From assembly GCF_029714945.1 (NCBI RefSeq), contig NZ_CP121634.1, forward strand, positions 6,903,001 through 6,967,000: a stretch of 64,000 nt of DNA, in the 5' to 3' direction. The DNA is from Bradyrhizobium sp. CIAT3101. GTDB lineage: Bacteria > Pseudomonadota > Alphaproteobacteria > Rhizobiales > Xanthobacteraceae. The notes under the pieces are model-generated. The model worked only from the letters and a program-made list of their open reading frames with translations, was not told the DNA's origin and did no database searches. Every line of letters starts with the position of its first letter. Positions within the stretch are counted from its first letter, which is position 1. This document shows, piece by piece, positions 18,296 to 28,012 of this stretch. A program made the translations under genes and the position numbers.

Positions 18296-19621
18296 ATGAC
18301 CCTCGTTAGCGGCTGGGGGCGCTTCCCGGTCGTCGATAGCGAAGTGCTGCGGCCGCGGTCGTTCGAGGCCGTGGGCGAAGCCGTGGTGACCGGTTCCGTG
18401 GCGGGCGGCAACGGCCGCGCCTATGGCGATGCCGCGATCGGTGCCGTCAGGACGATCGGGATGACCGGGTTCGACCGGGTCAGGTCGTTCGATCCGGCAA
18501 CTGGCCGCATCCGCCTGGAAGCCGGCGTGCTGCTGTCCGACCTGATCGATACCTTTGGCCCGCGCGGCTTCCTGCCGTTCGTGGTGCCGGGCACGCGGTT
18601 CGTCTCGGTTGGCGGCGCTATCGCTGCCGACGTGCACGGCAAGAACCATCATGGCGAGGGCGGTTTCGGCCGCTATGTCGACAGCATCCTGCTCCGCACC
18701 GGGCAGGGTGAGACCATCGAGATCTCGCGCGAGCAGAATTCCGATGCCTTCTTCGCGACCGTCGGCGGCATGGGCCTCACCGGAATCATCCTCGAAGCCA
18801 CGATGCGACTGCGCCCGGTCGAGACCGGCTGGATCCGCGAGCGCGTGATTTCGGCGTCCGATCTCGACGCTGCGATGCGCGCGCTCGAGGCCGGTGACTC
18901 CGCGACCTATTCGGTGGCGTGGATCGATTGCGTGGCGCGCGGCAACGATCTCGGCCGTTCGCTGATCTATCTCGGCGAGCACGCCCGCACCGACGAGCTC
19001 TCCGAGGGCGCCGATCGCTTTCCCGTGGGTAAAAATCCCGGGCTCGCGGTGCCGATCGATCTGCCGTCGATGACGCTCAATCGCATCAGCATCCGCGCCT
19101 TCAACGAGCTCTATTACCGCATGGGCGCCAGGCGCGCCGGCGGCGACCATGTGGTCTCGCTCTATCCGTATTTCTTTCCGCTCGACAGCATTGCCGACTG
19201 GAATCGCATCTATGGGCGGCGCGGCTTCCTCCAGCATCAATGCGTGATTCCCCAAGCCAGTGCGCGCGCCGTGCTCGGTGATATCCTCGATCGTGTTGCG
19301 AAGCGCGGCGATGCCTCGTTCCTCGCGGTGCTGAAGAAGCTAGGCCATGGCGACGGTCTGTTGTCGTTCCCGCTGCCCGGTTACACGCTGGCGCTGGATT
19401 TCCCGGTCAAGGGCGACATCCTGAATTTCCTCGACGAGATCGACCGCCTCGTCGTCGCTGCTGGCGGGCGGCTTTATCTTGCCAAGGATGCGCGCCAGTC
19501 GCGTGCGACGTTCGAGGCCGGTTACCCCGCGCTGGCACGCTTCAACGCGATCCGCAAATCGCTCGATCCCGCCCAAAACATCCGCTCGAAACTTTCACAA
19601 CGCCTGTTCGATGAGGTTTGA
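18296..19621 (+). CDS. FAD-linked oxidoreductase, DprE1-like
   Basis: A 441-residue protein of the FAD-binding (VAO/PCMH) family, close in layout to decaprenylphosphoryl-ribose oxidase DprE1. The N-terminal FAD domain has AGGNGRAYGD, VPGTRFVSVGGAIAADVHG and HGKNHHGEGGFG, the flavin- and substrate-contacting stretch of DprE1. The C-terminal substrate domain contains GGRLYLAKDAR. The position of the Mycobacterium DprE1 cysteine attacked by benzothiazinones appears to be Ala366 here (YTLALDFPV), if my alignment from memory is right. GGAG lies 7 nt before the ATG. It is followed after 3 bp by the SDR partner. In the known pathway the pair epimerises a polyprenyl-phospho-ribose to the arabinose form; here the polyprenyl sugar substrate is inferred. 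Codon use is strongly GC-rich, like core genes. Confidence 0.9.
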   Translation: MTLVSGWGRFPVVDSEVLRPRSFEAVGEAVVTGSVAGGNGRAYGDAAIGAVRTIGMTGFDRVRSFDPATGRIRLEAGVLLSDLIDTFGPRGFLPFVVPGTRFVSVGGAIAADVHGKNHHGEGGFGRYVDSILLRTGQGETIEISREQNSDAFFATVGGMGLTGIILEATMRLRPVETGWIRERVISASDLDAAMRALEAGDSATYSVAWIDCVARGNDLGRSLIYLGEHARTDELSEGADRFPVGKNPGLAVPIDLPSMTLNRISIRAFNELYYRMGARRAGGDHVVSLYPYFFPLDSIADWNRIYGRRGFLQHQCVIPQASARAVLGDILDRVAKRGDASFLAVLKKLGHGDGLLSFPLPGYTLALDFPVKGDILNFLDEIDRLVVAAGGRLYLAKDARQSRATFEAGYPALARFNAIRKSLDPAQNIRSKLSQRLFDEV

Positions 19622-19624
19622 ACC

Positions 19625-20365
19625 GTGACGTCACGCAAGACCGTTCTGGTGCTCGGTGGCTCCTCCGATATCGGCCGCGCTGCGGCACGCGCCTTTGCCA
19701 AGGCTGGTTACGATGTCGGCCTCGCCGGCCGCGATGCCGCCGCGCTCGAGCCTGACGCCGCCGATCTGCGCGCGCGCTACAATATCGAAGTGAGCACGCG
19801 AACGTTCGACGTGCTCGACACCGCCTCATTCGATGGCTTTGTCGCAGGCCTTCCGGCGTTGCCCGATGTCGTCGTCTCGATCATCGGCCTGCTGGGCGTG
19901 CAGCCGAACGCCGAGAGCGATCTCGCGCACGCCACCACCATCATGCGCTCGAACTACGAGGGCCCGTCGCTGATCCTCGGCCTGTTCGCGGAAAAGTTTT
20001 TAAGCCGCGGCAATGGCACGATCGTCGGCGTGTCGTCGGTCGCCGGCGATCGCGGCCGCGCCTCGAACTATGTCTACGGCTCGGCGAAAGCCGGCTTCTC
20101 CGCCTTCCTGTCCGGCCTGCGCGCCCGCGCCAGCCGAGGCGGTGTCCACGTCGTCACCGTGAAGCCCGGCTTCGTCCGCACCAAGATGACCGAAGGCATG
20201 AAGCTGATCGGCCCGCTCACCGTCGATGCACCAGTGGTTGGCGATGCGATCCTCAACGCCGTCGAGAAGAAGGCCGACGTCGTCTATGTCAGCGGCAAAT
20301 GGCGTCTCGTGATGCTGATCATCAAGACGCTGCCCGAGGCGGTGTTCAAAAAGTTGAAGTTCTAA
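19625..20365 (+). CDS. Short-chain dehydrogenase, DprE2-like
   Basis: A 246-residue SDR with a GTG start at 19625, 3 bp after the DprE1-like stop and therefore co-translated. The Rossmann motif is VLGGSSDIGRAAARAF and the catalytic part has VSSVAGDRG followed by YGSAK (YxxxK). The C-terminus is hydrophobic (LVMLIIKTLPEAVFKKLKF), as in DprE2, suggesting membrane association. Together with the upstream flavoprotein it is expected to complete an oxidation-reduction (epimerisation) of a lipid-linked pentose, the keto intermediate being reduced here with NAD(P)H. The substrate is not shown by the sequence. No glycosyltransferase or prenyltransferase follows within the window. Confidence 0.88.
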   Translation: MTSRKTVLVLGGSSDIGRAAARAFAKAGYDVGLAGRDAAALEPDAADLRARYNIEVSTRTFDVLDTASFDGFVAGLPALPDVVVSIIGLLGVQPNAESDLAHATTIMRSNYEGPSLILGLFAEKFLSRGNGTIVGVSSVAGDRGRASNYVYGSAKAGFSAFLSGLRARASRGGVHVVTVKPGFVRTKMTEGMKLIGPLTVDAPVVGDAILNAVEKKADVVYVSGKWRLVMLIIKTLPEAVFKKLKF

Positions 20366-21061
20366 CTTTTGCGCGGCGCAACCGCTCAAACCGGCGAATA
20401 GCACTAAAAATTGCAAAGTCCTGCATCCTGCAGCTCGCAGAGCTTCAAATCGCAACCAGCATGTGAGGTCAATAACGAGCGCTTATCAACTGTAGGGAGC
20501 TTAGGTCCGGCTCCACCGAGGAAAGATACTCCATCTCCCCGAAGAGGCGGTGATCCGTGAAGTACCTCGCCAAATGCCGCCCATGCCTGAAGTCATTCAC
20601 GCTGCACTCCGGCCGGATGTTTCCTTCTACTGGTCGCCGCGACCTAGCCGCCGACCTCAGTCCGGCCCTCCCGGCCCCTGCGAAGTTCTTGTGCTATTCT
20701 CCACCACGATACCGGCTGTGTTTCATTTATTAGCTCCACGCAGGCTCGGTGACGGCGAGAGGCAAGCTTGTCAGCCGCAAATTTCTGGGAAGCGATTGCG
20801 ATGCACCCGAAGATTCACTTCGCTCGATTAGCTCATGATAGAGAAGAAAGCGCATCGACTGGAACGGCTCGAAAAACCGAAGGTCGACCTGAAGGCAGAA
20901 TTCACCAAGAATGATGCCGACGACATCTTGCTTGCGCAGGAGGCAAATGCGAGAGCCGCAAGCTATCCGATCACGCTTTTGGCGACGTTATCTGCTCGGA
21001 ATTGCTGGGCGTGCAGCGGTTTCGCGATGAACTGAAGCTGCTAGCCGGTCGTTACGGTCCT
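20366..21061. pseudogene. Decayed region with frameshifted small ORF
   Basis: Between the SDR and the next small gene only one stretch looks like protein. A frame from ATG 20835 (helical and charged, DLKAEFTKNDADDILLAQ) breaks off near 20980 and continues in another frame as a CSELLGVQRFRDELKLLAG segment to about 21060. It looks like a frameshifted gene of unknown function. The remaining sequence shows nothing. Confidence 0.35.
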
Positions 21062-21280
21062 TTACCGCGCGCTAGCCTGAATCGACGCGTGCTGCTCTGG
21101 CGAGTTTACGTTCTGTGTGACCGCAATCGCGACCGCACCGGCCAGAAGAACGCAGGCGTAAAATGCGGTAAGGCCGCGCGCCCAACGCTTACGAGTGACC
21201 CTGTCTTCAGACGTACCGTTCGCTGGCTCTGGCAGAAGCCTGCTCGCGATGTGAGCGCAATCCTGCTGGAAGTCATCCAT
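21062..21280 (-). CDS. Small membrane protein
   Basis: A 72-residue protein with a strong ribosome site (AGGAGG 7 nt before ATG 21280). It has a polar N-terminus of about 35 residues with Arg/Lys at the end (VTRKRWARG), one hydrophobic segment of about 22 residues (LTAFYACVLLAGAVAIAV) and a short polar tail. This fits a single-pass inner-membrane protein with a cytoplasmic N-terminus. The family is not recognised and no operon partner is seen. Confidence 0.6.
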   Translation of the reverse strand: MDDFQQDCAHIASRLLPEPANGTSEDRVTRKRWARGLTAFYACVLLAGAVAIAVTQNVNSPEQHASIQASAR

Positions 21281-21974
21281 GGGAACAGCCTCCTAGCTAA
21301 CACTACCCGTTACGATCCGCCCTGGATGCTTCCGCTTTATTTCGTGAGAGGCGGAAAATGGTTTCGTTGCCTTCGTCAGAAGGGCTGAAAGCGTGTTATT
21401 GGCAGTGAGCTTCACCCAGCGCCGACCAAGCCCTCAAACGCCCCACGGGCCACACCGCACGTCTGGAGCGTATGCCGCCGCCCTGCCATGTAGGGGCCCA
21501 CCCCAAGCGGTTGTGCGCTTGTTAGTAACCCGATTATTCCGATCAACCCGGTTATTCATTAAAGGAGTAAGACCATTTCAGAGGCCAGCCGGACTGGGGT
21601 TCGGCTACGGTGCGGCGCTGGTGCTGGGCGCATCTATCGCAGCGACCCTGTCCCGGGAAGTCTGCGAATCGATCACGACGCCCCTCCTGCCTACATGATC
21701 CATCCAAGTTTGGCGGCAATTGATCTACCGTGATCAATCACCGCAGCACCGCAACGGGTCACGAACAGATCCTGCGCCATGAACCCAACCAGGTCCAGAT
21801 CACTCGCCGGAAACTGTCTGCCCCACGAACCGACATCGGCAGCCGGAGTCTCGGTACGTTTTGGGGGCATCCCCGACATTAACCCTGTCGACAAATGATT
21901 CGGGCGTCGCCGAGAAGCTGCGTCATTGGAGCGGAGAGTTCTCTGACGGCACAAACTGAGTTTAGAGGCGCATC
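21281..21974. other. Intergenic, nothing recognised
   Basis: About 690 bp without a supported gene. Open frames here are Arg/Ser/Pro-rich shadow types and there is no clear repeat or RNA. Confidence 0.4.
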
Positions 21975-22442
21975 ATGCTGAGGATGATGTTGTTGGGCCT
22001 GCTTATCCCGTTATGCATGGGAGTGTTGTCAGCAATGGAGCTCAGAACTCCACCGTGCAGCGCGATCGCGATCGTCCCGCCCCCCAAGCCAAGCCAAGAT
22101 ATTTCAGAGTCACATGGCGTGTTGGCAAAGGCCGATCGCCTCGAAGTCGCCGCTTTGAGCAGCGAGAGGCCAGTACAATTTGCTTCGGTTGACGAGCGCA
22201 TTGCTCCGCCCGAAAACATCGGCATGGGTTCTTTGGAGCCGGCAAGGCCGGTCTCTCGTCAGCGGCCTTCTCCGAAGAAAGTCACCACCGCTGTGCACCC
22301 CAAATCAGAGGCAAAGGCAGCCGCCATGAAGCGAACTGCGATCGTTCAACCTTCAAAGGCCGGCGGCGATACCGAGCCGTGTCGGCTCAAGGCGTTTGGT
22401 GGTTTACGCAAGGCTTTGAATTCAACCGGTTGCGAAATTTGA
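21975..22442 (+). CDS. Exported hypothetical protein
   Basis: A 155-residue protein. The N-terminus (MLRMMLLGLLIPLCMGVLSA) is a signal peptide or anchor, followed by a long Pro/Lys/Ala-rich disordered stretch (about 35-135). A compact C-terminal motif (PCRLKAFGGLRKALNSTGCE) has two Cys residues that could pair. The TAGAGG upstream is an acceptable ribosome site. This architecture, secretion signal plus disordered linker plus a short Cys-bounded end, looks like a periplasmic protein typical of Bradyrhizobium. I know of no function. Confidence 0.55.
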   Translation: MLRMMLLGLLIPLCMGVLSAMELRTPPCSAIAIVPPPKPSQDISESHGVLAKADRLEVAALSSERPVQFASVDERIAPPENIGMGSLEPARPVSRQRPSPKKVTTAVHPKSEAKAAAMKRTAIVQPSKAGGDTEPCRLKAFGGLRKALNSTGCEI

Positions 22443-22620
22443 GGGCCAACGCGTGCCCCCTCGAGCACGGCAGCACAATTTGGGGACTGCTGCTACTAAA
22501 GTACGTGGTCACTCTGTCGTTGATAGCAGACCTGCTAGGAAGCGCCCATTTGCTGCGACGTCGCGGCGACCCGATCCAGATCGGGGCCTAGCGCCTTAGC
22601 GCGCGTGGCATCGCGCAGGA

Positions 22621-22986
22621 CTATCCCTCCAGGTTGCCGGTCTTGGCTGTCGTGATCGCGGAACGCGCCCCCCGCGCCCCGGCGAACGTATCGCGATGCC
22701 ATGCGAGACGATAGGCAAAGCTCGTTCGAAATTCGTCGAACGATAGATCGAGGTCAGTCGATGTGGTCGGAGTACCTTTTAGCAGAATGCCGGCGCCATA
22801 AATCGAGAAGTTTTGCATTGCGCGGGGCGTGACTGTTGCACCGCCTAAGAGAAAGATCATCACTGTGTGGTCGACCGCGTTGCGTGCGAGGAGTCGCCGC
22901 TCAACACCCAGCCATTCAACAGAAACTTTCGGCCTCTCAAGGGTTCCGTCAGCATCATAGGGCGGGGTCGCCAAGGGGGCTGACAT
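22621..22986 (-). CDS. PilZ-like domain protein
   Basis: A protein of about 121 residues (ATG 22986 chosen; ATG 22998 also possible). The middle shows ERRLLARNAVDHTV followed about 20 residues later by QNFSIYGAGILL. These correspond to the RxxxR and (D/N)xSxxG motifs with which PilZ domains bind cyclic di-GMP. The spacing and the beta-rich remainder agree. The final 30 residues contain a basic AWHRDTFAGARGARSA segment. It is a stand-alone PilZ-type protein, probably a c-di-GMP-responsive adaptor in the cytoplasm. The call rests on two short motifs only. Confidence 0.6.
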   Translation of the reverse strand: MSAPLATPPYDADGTLERPKVSVEWLGVERRLLARNAVDHTVMIFLLGGATVTPRAMQNFSIYGAGILLKGTPTTSTDLDLSFDEFRTSFAYRLAWHRDTFAGARGARSAITTAKTGNLEG

Positions 22987-23266
22987 CGTGTCGTTCACGT
23001 TCAGTTACTAGACCGCGAAGAGCTGGCAATCCTTTCTCAATAGTTCAACGATATTGTGTTGCCGCATGGATCACGAGGACGCATCCGCTCGGTTCGTGCC
23101 GACCCTTCGGCGCAGCTACGCTCGGCTAGCGGCGTGGATGGTCCGCGATAACCGGGTGCCTGAGCCTGGCCGATTGCCGGCGCCACCACGGGTCGAGCGG
23201 CCAAACCGAATTCCTGAAAATCCGCGGCGAGCTGCGCCGCCGCGCGCTTGAGCAGCGGGGGCGCGA

Positions 23267-23479
23267 GTGACAAACAATCGCGGGTTGGCGCGGCCTTGGC
23301 TGCCCGAGGAAGAAGTACGGCTGCTTCGGCTCATTGGCGATGGAGCCACGGCTGACGAGGTCGGAGAATTCTTAGGGCGTACACGACAGTCGGTCTATGC
23401 TCGTTTACAACGTTTTCAAAAGCAGCGGGGCCGAGCCAGCAGAACGACCGGAAAGTCGTTTGCGCAGTTGCCGGAGTAG
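23267..23479 (+). CDS. Small helix-turn-helix (Myb/SANT-like) protein
   Basis: A 70-residue protein with a PWLPEEEVRLLRLIGDGATADEV start, a GEFLGRTRQSVYARLQRFQK recognition-helix region and a basic tail. This is the three-helix pattern of small bacterial Myb/SANT- or GcrA-like DNA-binding domains (W...EE...LL...G...A..LGRT..AV..R). It is probably a small DNA-binding protein; the target is unknown. There is no obvious operon. Confidence 0.6.
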   Translation: MTNNRGLARPWLPEEEVRLLRLIGDGATADEVGEFLGRTRQSVYARLQRFQKQRGRASRTTGKSFAQLPE

Positions 23480-24110
23480 TTGGGGCGGATATCAACCCTG
23501 TTGGTCAGCTTATCCGTACCTTGGCCTTCGCCTCGCCGTCCGATGACGGTGATACCCATATCTTTGCAAGCCTCTCCCGACACTCTCCTAATCCAACTCC
23601 TGCGCAAGAGTTACTGGATGGCCGGCGTCGCTTTCTTTCGCGCTTGCCAGCCAACAGTTTGGACCAAAGAGGGGGCGAATGATCGCCGCGCGTCTGAAAT
23701 GCTTCCTGCACTGCGCCTCCGATCAACTCTCCGCGGATCGCACCAAGATCAGCTCGCGGGGGATGAGGTCTAGCCGTTCACACTGGCTAGCCTAAGCAGT
23801 CCGACACTCTAGTCCGCAAATGGACTAGCAGCCGGCAGCATCGGACCGGAAAACGAGCCGTGGATGTTCGCTAGATGCAACCCTCGAACGGCAAGCTCCG
23901 ATAGTTTGACGGAATCCATTTTCAAAATGGTGCGTTCTGCTGTAAGAATACCGAAAATTAAATATTAAATCATTTCTAATTGTCCCGATGGCGGCAGTGG
24001 GGTTGGAACCAGTCTGCAGACTTTCTATGCAACTTCTGCGAGCGTCGACATTTTATCAGACGACATTTTTGCGCAGCAATCTTGACCGCAAAAGTTCATT
24101 TGGAGCAGTG
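23480..24110. other. Intergenic, nothing recognised
   Basis: About 630 bp. No supported gene. 23940-23985 is AT-rich and could carry the promoter of the small genes that follow. Confidence 0.4.
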
Positions 24111-24218
24111 ATGTCTCATCTCTTGGCATGCGCACTTTTTGCGCCCGTTGCGACTGCAATGATCTGGACGGGAATTGTCCTCTACCTGAACATGACGCTT
24201 CCAGAGGAACTGGACTAG
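24111..24218 (+). CDS. Micro membrane protein (35 aa)
   Basis: A 35-residue protein (MSHLLACALFAPVATAMIWT...) made almost wholly of one hydrophobic segment, ending in the acidic tail PEELD. GGAG lies 5 nt before the ATG. A longer in-frame reading from 23988 lacks a site. It is followed by another micro membrane protein after 17 bp, so the two probably share a transcript. Function unknown. Confidence 0.5.
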   Translation: MSHLLACALFAPVATAMIWTGIVLYLNMTLPEELD

Positions 24219-24235
24219 GAGCAAGAGACGAGGAT

Positions 24236-24370
24236 ATGGGCAAGATCGGCTTCGCAATAATCCTTGCCGCCGTCGTAGCGTACGGCGCCGATCAACGCTG
24301 GAACGATGGTCGCTACACGCAAAGCATCGAGACCGTACTCCATGCTATGCAACATGAACTGGGTTGGTGA
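24236..24370 (+). CDS. Micro membrane protein (44 aa)
   Basis: A 44-residue protein. MGKIGFAIILAAVVAYGAD is a membrane segment or uncleaved signal, followed by a polar helix with NDGRYT and ending HELGW. I have the impression of a recurrent short Bradyrhizobium family (hydrophobic N-terminus, NGRYT, FGW/LGW end), but its function is unknown. AGGA lies just before the start. It is the second of a pair with the 35-residue gene. Confidence 0.55.
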   Translation: MGKIGFAIILAAVVAYGADQRWNDGRYTQSIETVLHAMQHELGW

Positions 24371-25095
24371 CATGGTTTGTTGGCGGCCTTTGTCGTCCAT
24401 CTGCCTTCAGCTTGCGCCGATCCCGACCGGCTCTTTTCCCTTTGGGTTGAACTCCGGTACGCGCATGGTCCAGATCCGAACAAACCTAATGTAATTCGAC
24501 AGCCGCCCCCCTGACAGAAGGAACCTAGTTCGAGGCGCGACTTGTCCCGAAGGGTCTGTCCCGGTCGCGCCAACAAAAACTGCAGTTCACGTAAGACTTC
24601 GGCTACCGAGTAAAATTCCAGACGAAATCGTCATCGAGTTATTTTTTGCCATGGCGACAATCGTGAACCCGCCCTTACAGGTGAGATATTTGATATTTCG
24701 GTAGCGGTTCTCTTGGGGGTTATAGCGGCAAAATCAAGTGCGCGGAAACCGGTCCCTGCAAAATCCGCGTATGTATTACCGGATGGCGGCAGGTCCGAAC
24801 TGTGACGCAGGTCCCGAGGGTCATGCTGTGCAATGAGGCGGCTTAAGCAATCGAGCAACTCATCAGTCGTTCGCCAAGTACGATGGAAACCTTGGGACGG
24901 AACTTTGCTTGCAGCGTTCCTGCACTTTTGATCGATCAGTGCGGCGCGCCGGCATCGCCCTGGGGCGGACTGATCGTGCCCTTCGCGACAGCTTTGCAAT
25001 TGGCCAACCCCGGGTATCCAGGATACAGGCGCGCAAATAGATGCTGCCCCAAGTCAACTCTCAGATTCTAAATTCCGCGTCCAAGTTAAGATCCT
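24371..25095. other. Intergenic, nothing recognised
   Basis: About 725 bp without a supported gene. The frames are shadow-like. Confidence 0.4.
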
Positions 25096-25461
25096 TCAAT
25101 GCTGGCTTAGGCTTCGGCCGACATCGCGGCCAGCCCCCTTCCGATGAGGCGATGGTCGGAGCTGGAAATCCTCGAGCTTCTTCCCGGATTTGAGTTGAGC
25201 AGTCACCCACCGCGGCTGCTTACCGCGGCCCGCCCAAGTCTCCGACGGTTTGTCGGGGTTTCGGTACTTAGGGAGCACTCGTGGATAGGGCCGCGGTTCT
25301 CGTCCATTTTTTTCCTCAGATGCACCCTGCTTCAGTTGTCGCAGTCGCTGGTCAAGTTGAAGTTTTTTCGCAGATATCTTGCGAGTCAGAGCCACGTCTA
25401 TTTCAAGGTGAAGAGCCCAGAGCTCGTCGATCGACATTAATTCGAAATCGGTGCGTTTCAT
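25096..25461 (-). CDS. H-NS-family nucleoid protein
   Basis: A protein of 121-123 residues (ATG 25461, or GTG 25467). The N-terminal half is a charged helix (ELWALHLEIDVALTRKIS, QLDQRLRQLKQG), the oligomerisation coiled coil of H-NS proteins. The C-terminal domain has YRNPDKPSETWAGRGKQP, the hallmark H-NS DNA-binding loop (Y-NP---ETW-GRG--P). It probably silences AT-rich horizontally acquired DNA. The C-terminal tail after about residue 95 is longer and more basic than usual (RPSPHRKGAGRDVGRSLSQH), so the end may be frameshifted. It stands at the edge of an integration hot spot, fitting a foreign or island-borne xenogeneic silencer. Confidence 0.85.
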   Translation of the reverse strand: MKRTDFELMSIDELWALHLEIDVALTRKISAKKLQLDQRLRQLKQGASEEKNGREPRPYPRVLPKYRNPDKPSETWAGRGKQPRWVTAQLKSGKKLEDFQLRPSPHRKGAGRDVGRSLSQH

Positions 25462-25889
25462 GTTCACACCACAAGTAACTGGTCAAGCGGGCTGCTCGAA
25501 TTTCAGAAATTTCCGGAGTCTCGCGGAGCGGTCAATGGCTCAAGAGAATCGCACGACGGCGAACTGGACTAACCCCAAGGGATTAATCACGAACAAAAGC
25601 GCGAAAATTCGGTCGGTTGGCGGATAGTCAACCTGGGACGGTGACGTTGCCAACCGTCTGGCTATCGCTGGCGATGAGAGTGCCAGGGCCCCGCTTTTCA
25701 CGACCATGCGCTTGGAGCCTTCGCCCTGCATCTTGATCGCGATGTCCTTGATGTTACGCGAGAACCCTGCAATCTCGAACAACCTTTGGTTTCCGCCGGC
25801 TCTTTTGGTCTGCGATGGATTGGATCGTTCGAGGAGACGGCTCCTCGCATTCAGCCCAGAGAGGAGATTTTCCAACTTAACTAAGTCGC

Positions 25890-26560
25890 GCAACTTTCAA
25901 GGACTGCCTGTTGGCCGAGACCATCCTCTGATCAGCGAAGCTATCGACCCGGTCAGCCCAATGCTGCATCAACTTGGCGCGCGAACCGATCAGCGCAAGT
26001 GGTCCGTGCCGTTTGTAGACTGCCTTCACCGAGTCGCTTTCAAGATGGGCTAGTTGCAACTCGATAACATCGCCATCCCACGTCTTAGTTTCCTCAAACT
26101 CCTCATGGTGGCAAAGCGTTGAAAATGTTGCGCGGAAGCCATGAGCACAATGCTCAGTCTTGGTGTCGATACCAAGTGCACGCAACCGTTGACAAAGCGT
26201 CCTAGATAATGGTGCGTCATTGGCACAAGCGAAGACGTAGCGTCGATTCCCGGTAATTTGCTGACCCGTCGCAAAATTACGATGGCTTGCCTTGATAGCG
26301 GAACGACGTGGTCCCATCCGGTTTTCATTTTCCCTGACGGAATGGTCCAGCGCTTGGAATCCCAATCAACTTCGGTCCACTCCATGTTGTTGATCATACC
26401 TGGGCGAGGAATCGTTAATGCATCCATTCTGAGGGCATCACCGACCACGTCGCCAAATCTGGCTCTCTCCCAAGGCGGCATAATCAAACTGAAAAGACGA
26501 ACTACGTCGCGCGGCTCAGTGATGCCGGGCCGTGGCGTCGAGACGTTGATGGTGAGTTGC
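25890..26560 (-). pseudogene. P4-type tyrosine integrase, C-terminal remnant
   Basis: Minus-strand remnant of a P4-family phage integrase. From 26520 to about 26240 one frame reads the central catalytic part (LIMPPWERARFGDVV, WTIPSGKMKTGWDHVVPLS). From there a different frame continues with HGFRATFSTL, the LAH box and KAVYKRHGPLALIGSRAKLMQHW, which holds the nucleophilic Tyr region. So there is a frameshift near 26240. The N-terminal two thirds of the gene are missing: at about 26540-26560 the sequence passes into an unrelated, oppositely oriented integrase. It is not functional; it marks a former island or prophage integration. Confidence 0.85.
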
Positions 26561-27504
26561 TTCTTGCAGGCGCGGAATGGCGTATCGGCGAGCGACAGAT
26601 CCGGGAAGTGACGCCCCGAGCAGCTGACAAGATCTACGACAGGATCATCAACGGGCCGAACGGTCTTAGGCTGCGACAAGGCGAAAAGGTCGTCGGGCTG
26701 TGCCGCAAGGTTTGGCGCATCATGGGCCGCCTGCACCCAGACCTGTTCGATAAGAAGCACCCGAATCCCTGGGATGATTTTACTCTCAAATCCCGGACCA
26801 AGACCAAGAAGCATGCGGTCACGCGAGAAGAGGTCTACCGGTTTGCGTGGGGTTGCATCGAGCACGGCCGGCCCGAGCCGGCCGCTGTTGCGGTTATCTG
26901 CTTTGAATGGCTGCAGCGGCCGGAGAATGTCGTGGCCGGGTTTTTGACCTGGCCAGACTACCGCAGCAAGAACTGGCCACAGGCGGTGCGGATCGAGCAC
27001 CACAAGAACAAGTCCCTGGTTTGGCATCCTCTCGAAGAAAAGCAGGATGGTGAAATCGTCAAGTTCTATGCCGAGGCAGAAGACATCTTAGGCCATCTCC
27101 CCAAGATCGGCGTTCCCATGATTTTGCGCCGGATCGAGCGCGGGGAATCTAAGGGAGCAGCAAAAGTCTGATCTTACCCTGGCATGGAAAAAGTTGTGCA
27201 GCAGATGCGCAAGAAGATCGAGGGCGTGTCCAAGCTGTTCACGCTCGATGCTTGCCGGCATGGCGGCATGACCGAATTGGAAGAAGCCGAACTAACGGAT
27301 GGTCAGGGCCGCGCGCTGTCGGGACACAAAACAGCACAAGCCTATCGAGGCTACGCCAAGGAAACGATGCAACGCGCCTTAGCGGCGACCCGCAAGCGGC
27401 ATGCGCATCTCCTGGCGCAAAAGCAAGTTGAGCACCAGGATAGCGACGTAGCTGGAGCTCAAGACCAGATCAGTGACGGCAATATCCGTCACACCGCTTC
27501 TTAA
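26557..27504 (+). pseudogene. Tyrosine recombinase remnant, truncated and frameshifted
   Basis: Plus-strand phage-type integrase lacking its N-terminus. It reads in one frame to 27171 (helical core-binding part, then VICFEWLQRPENVVAGFLTW with the first catalytic Arg), hits a stop, and resumes in another frame from about 27184 (SKLFTLDACRHGGMTELE, then LSGHKTAQAYRGYAKETM with the His and nucleophilic Tyr). A single frameshift between 27150 and 27184 explains this. It abuts the oppositely oriented P4 integrase remnant at 26557 and lies about 280 bp from a tRNA-Gln 3' end. Confidence 0.8.
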
Positions 27505-27786
27505 GCAACACCAAGCGCCTCACCCCGACTGCTGTTCCTCGCGCGAAGGAAGCAAGTCGATACGCGCTGCCCAACTGCGGCAGTTGATGCGCGTTGCCCG
27601 TTTCTCACCGCCAATGACACGTTGAAGAACATGCGGCGGGCCACGTGCAACCCACATGGCATGCGGGTGGCGGGGAAACGAAAACAGCACAGAATTTCCA
27701 AATGCCGGGGCAAACGAATTTCCAAACGCGCTCACAACGCGACAGAGAACAAAGCTGATTTGGAAAGAAATTCAGGGTGTTGCACC

Positions 27787-27817
27787 TGGCTGGGGCGGGA
27801 GGGATCGAACCCCGCAA
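27787..27817 (-). repeat. tRNA-Gln 3' end (putative attachment site remnant)
   Basis: On the minus strand this reads as the T arm (GGGGTTCGATCCCTCC) and acceptor (CGCCCCAGCCA, CCA encoded) of a tRNA-Gln. There is no 5' half. Such isolated tRNA 3' ends next to integrase genes are the att sites left by tyrosine-recombinase islands. Confidence 0.6.
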
Positions 27818-27901
27818 TAATCCATTGCAACACAAGCATTTTTCTATTCCGGCCCGCCCGCTTGATTCCATCTTTGATTCCAAAGCAAAGTCCTCGTCAG
27901 A

Positions 27902-28012
27902 ATGACCGACGACGAGGTGGCCTACATCGAGGCCAAGGGCTGGAAAGCGAGCGTCGTTCCCGAGCTGAGCATCATCCACCAAACTTCTGTGGATGAAACG
28001 CCGGAGCTTTGA
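27902..28012 (+). other. Short ORF, possible gene fragment
   Basis: A 36-codon ORF starting MTDDEVAYIEAKGWKASVV, protein-like in composition and ending in an acidic tail. It lies between the two tRNA 3' ends, with no ribosome site I trust and no recognised family. It could be the end of a gene cut by integration. Confidence 0.3.

Noticed and set aside
18206..19255. Long antisense ORF (349 codons) opposite the DprE1-like gene
   Set aside because: It is Asp/His/Arg-rich, typical of the complementary frame of a GC-rich gene, with no motif or ribosome site.
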